In this document: positions 19,319 through 20,011 of the stretch, piece by piece | Layout: every line of letters starts with the position of its first letter | Position numbering within the stretch: the stretch's first letter is position 1 | Assembly: GCA_964200075.2 (NCBI GenBank) | Contig: CAXNAA020000580.1 | Coordinates: forward strand, 1 to 20,011 | Direction of reading: 5' to 3' | Source: Sphacelaria rigidula | Taxonomy: Eukaryota > Phaeophyceae > Sphacelariales | DNA length: 20,011 bases | Position numbers and translations under genes: made by a program | Notes under the pieces: model-generated | Told to the model about the DNA's origin: nothing | What the model saw: only the letters and a program-made list of their open reading frames with translations | The model's database searches: none

Positions 19319-19995
19319 TTAATCGTTGTTGAGTCTCCGGTGATGGAGACTATCATCCATTTCTTTTGCTGGTGTCATCGTGTGTACGTCGATTGCACTG
19401 TCAAATGAAGTGTACATGTGGATGTAATCACGGCACACCGCATCAAGGCTGGTCTCATCAATTGTGATGGAAACGAGGGCGGTGTTCCGCCGAGAAATGA
19501 AGCAATAGCCCATTTCTTGGTTTATACGTGGTCGGTATCAGCACGCCCTAACGGATGAAATGTGTTGACCTTGGAGAAAAGATCGTAGGTCTGTCCCTTC
19601 ACGTCAATGGATCCAGTGGAACGGAGTGACGGATAGAGGTTTTCCACTACATTGTGACATACTTGAGTTTGTTCGTTGGCGTTCATGTATGTATGAGTGT
19701 TACGTAATGCAGTATATCTACACATCGTTGTTGCATCGATGGGTTCTGTTTTTGACCTGTGCTGTCGCTTCCTTTTTGCCAAAGTTGATCCTCTGGTGGT
19801 AGGCGTCGTCGAAATTAATATATATATATACATGTATGTGTTATCATGAACATGGATGAGCTGTTGGTTGATCGTGGCTCGTTTTTTCGGCCCGAGTATG
19901 GTGACGGGCCCAAAACATGAAACGGTGTTTTCGTGAGATTGAGAGTAGATGATACGAGTGAGAGTGGCTTTGAACATTCGCTTTAAGTGATTCAT
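19319..19995 (-). other. Two coding-like frames on the minus strand, possible broken gene or terminal exon
   Basis: Frame 1 (19995-19522) ends in a stretch of balanced amino-acid composition, including SIDVKGQTYDLFSKV. Frame 2 (19513-19319) begins MGYCFISRRN, includes ITIDETSLDAV, and ends at a TAA. The two are in different frames, separated by only a few bases around 19515-19525, which is too short for an intron. No plus-strand frame over 60 codons exists from 18640 onward. I recognise no domain. Options are a pseudogene with a small indel, a sequence error, a C-terminal exon whose acceptor I cannot identify, or coincidence. Confidence 0.25.
19818..19830. repeat. Short (AT)n microsatellite
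   Basis: A run of alternating A and T, 13 bp long, followed by ACATGTATGTG. It is a simple repeat with no other signal. Confidence 0.8.
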
Positions 19996-20011
19996 TTTTT
20001 TATTCCACGTG

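Overview
This window is nuclear DNA from a eukaryote. It has few conserved coding stretches, GT-AG introns of 0.9 and 3.0 kb, near-balanced base composition, and no bacterial-style gene packing. Long introns, a Gln/Gly/Ser/Asn-rich RNA-binding protein and very long non-coding flanks would fit a stramenopile such as a brown alga. That placement is inference; nothing in the window is diagnostic of a lineage.

One gene is complete. On the + strand a three-exon gene (8143-9003, 9879-10139, 13166-14692) encodes an 882-residue protein with three type-I KH RNA-binding domains. KH1 and KH2 sit in tandem, a disordered Gln/Gly/His-rich linker of about 390 residues follows, and KH3 is at the C-terminus. 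This is the layout of the poly(C)-binding protein / hnRNP K / Nova group. Both introns are phase 0, and each interrupts a KH fold at a point where the two flanks join into a continuous domain.

A second gene is partial. On the - strand, 5057-4939 looks like the first coding exon of a MOB1-type kinase coactivator (Hippo / mitotic-exit network). It ends in a good splice donor, but I found no second exon in the remaining 4.9 kb, so its first intron must leave the window or the exon is an orphan. The MOB1 and KH genes are divergent, with about 3.1 kb between their start codons.

Layout: 1-4938, presumed MOB1 intron or unassigned DNA with small repeats and a GC-rich patch; 4939-5057, MOB1 exon 1; 5058-8142, divergent intergenic and promoter region; 8143-14692, KH gene, with a roughly 490 bp near-perfect-centre palindrome (foldback element) inside intron 2; 14693 to about 18700, T-rich + strand sequence containing the KH 3' UTR and downstream DNA; about 18700-20011, no assigned gene, but two coding-like - strand frames at 19319-19995 that may be a broken or misread gene.

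Most other open frames of 60-170 codons are what chance predicts for 20 kb at this composition. I found no rRNA, convincing tRNA, CRISPR array or intact transposase.
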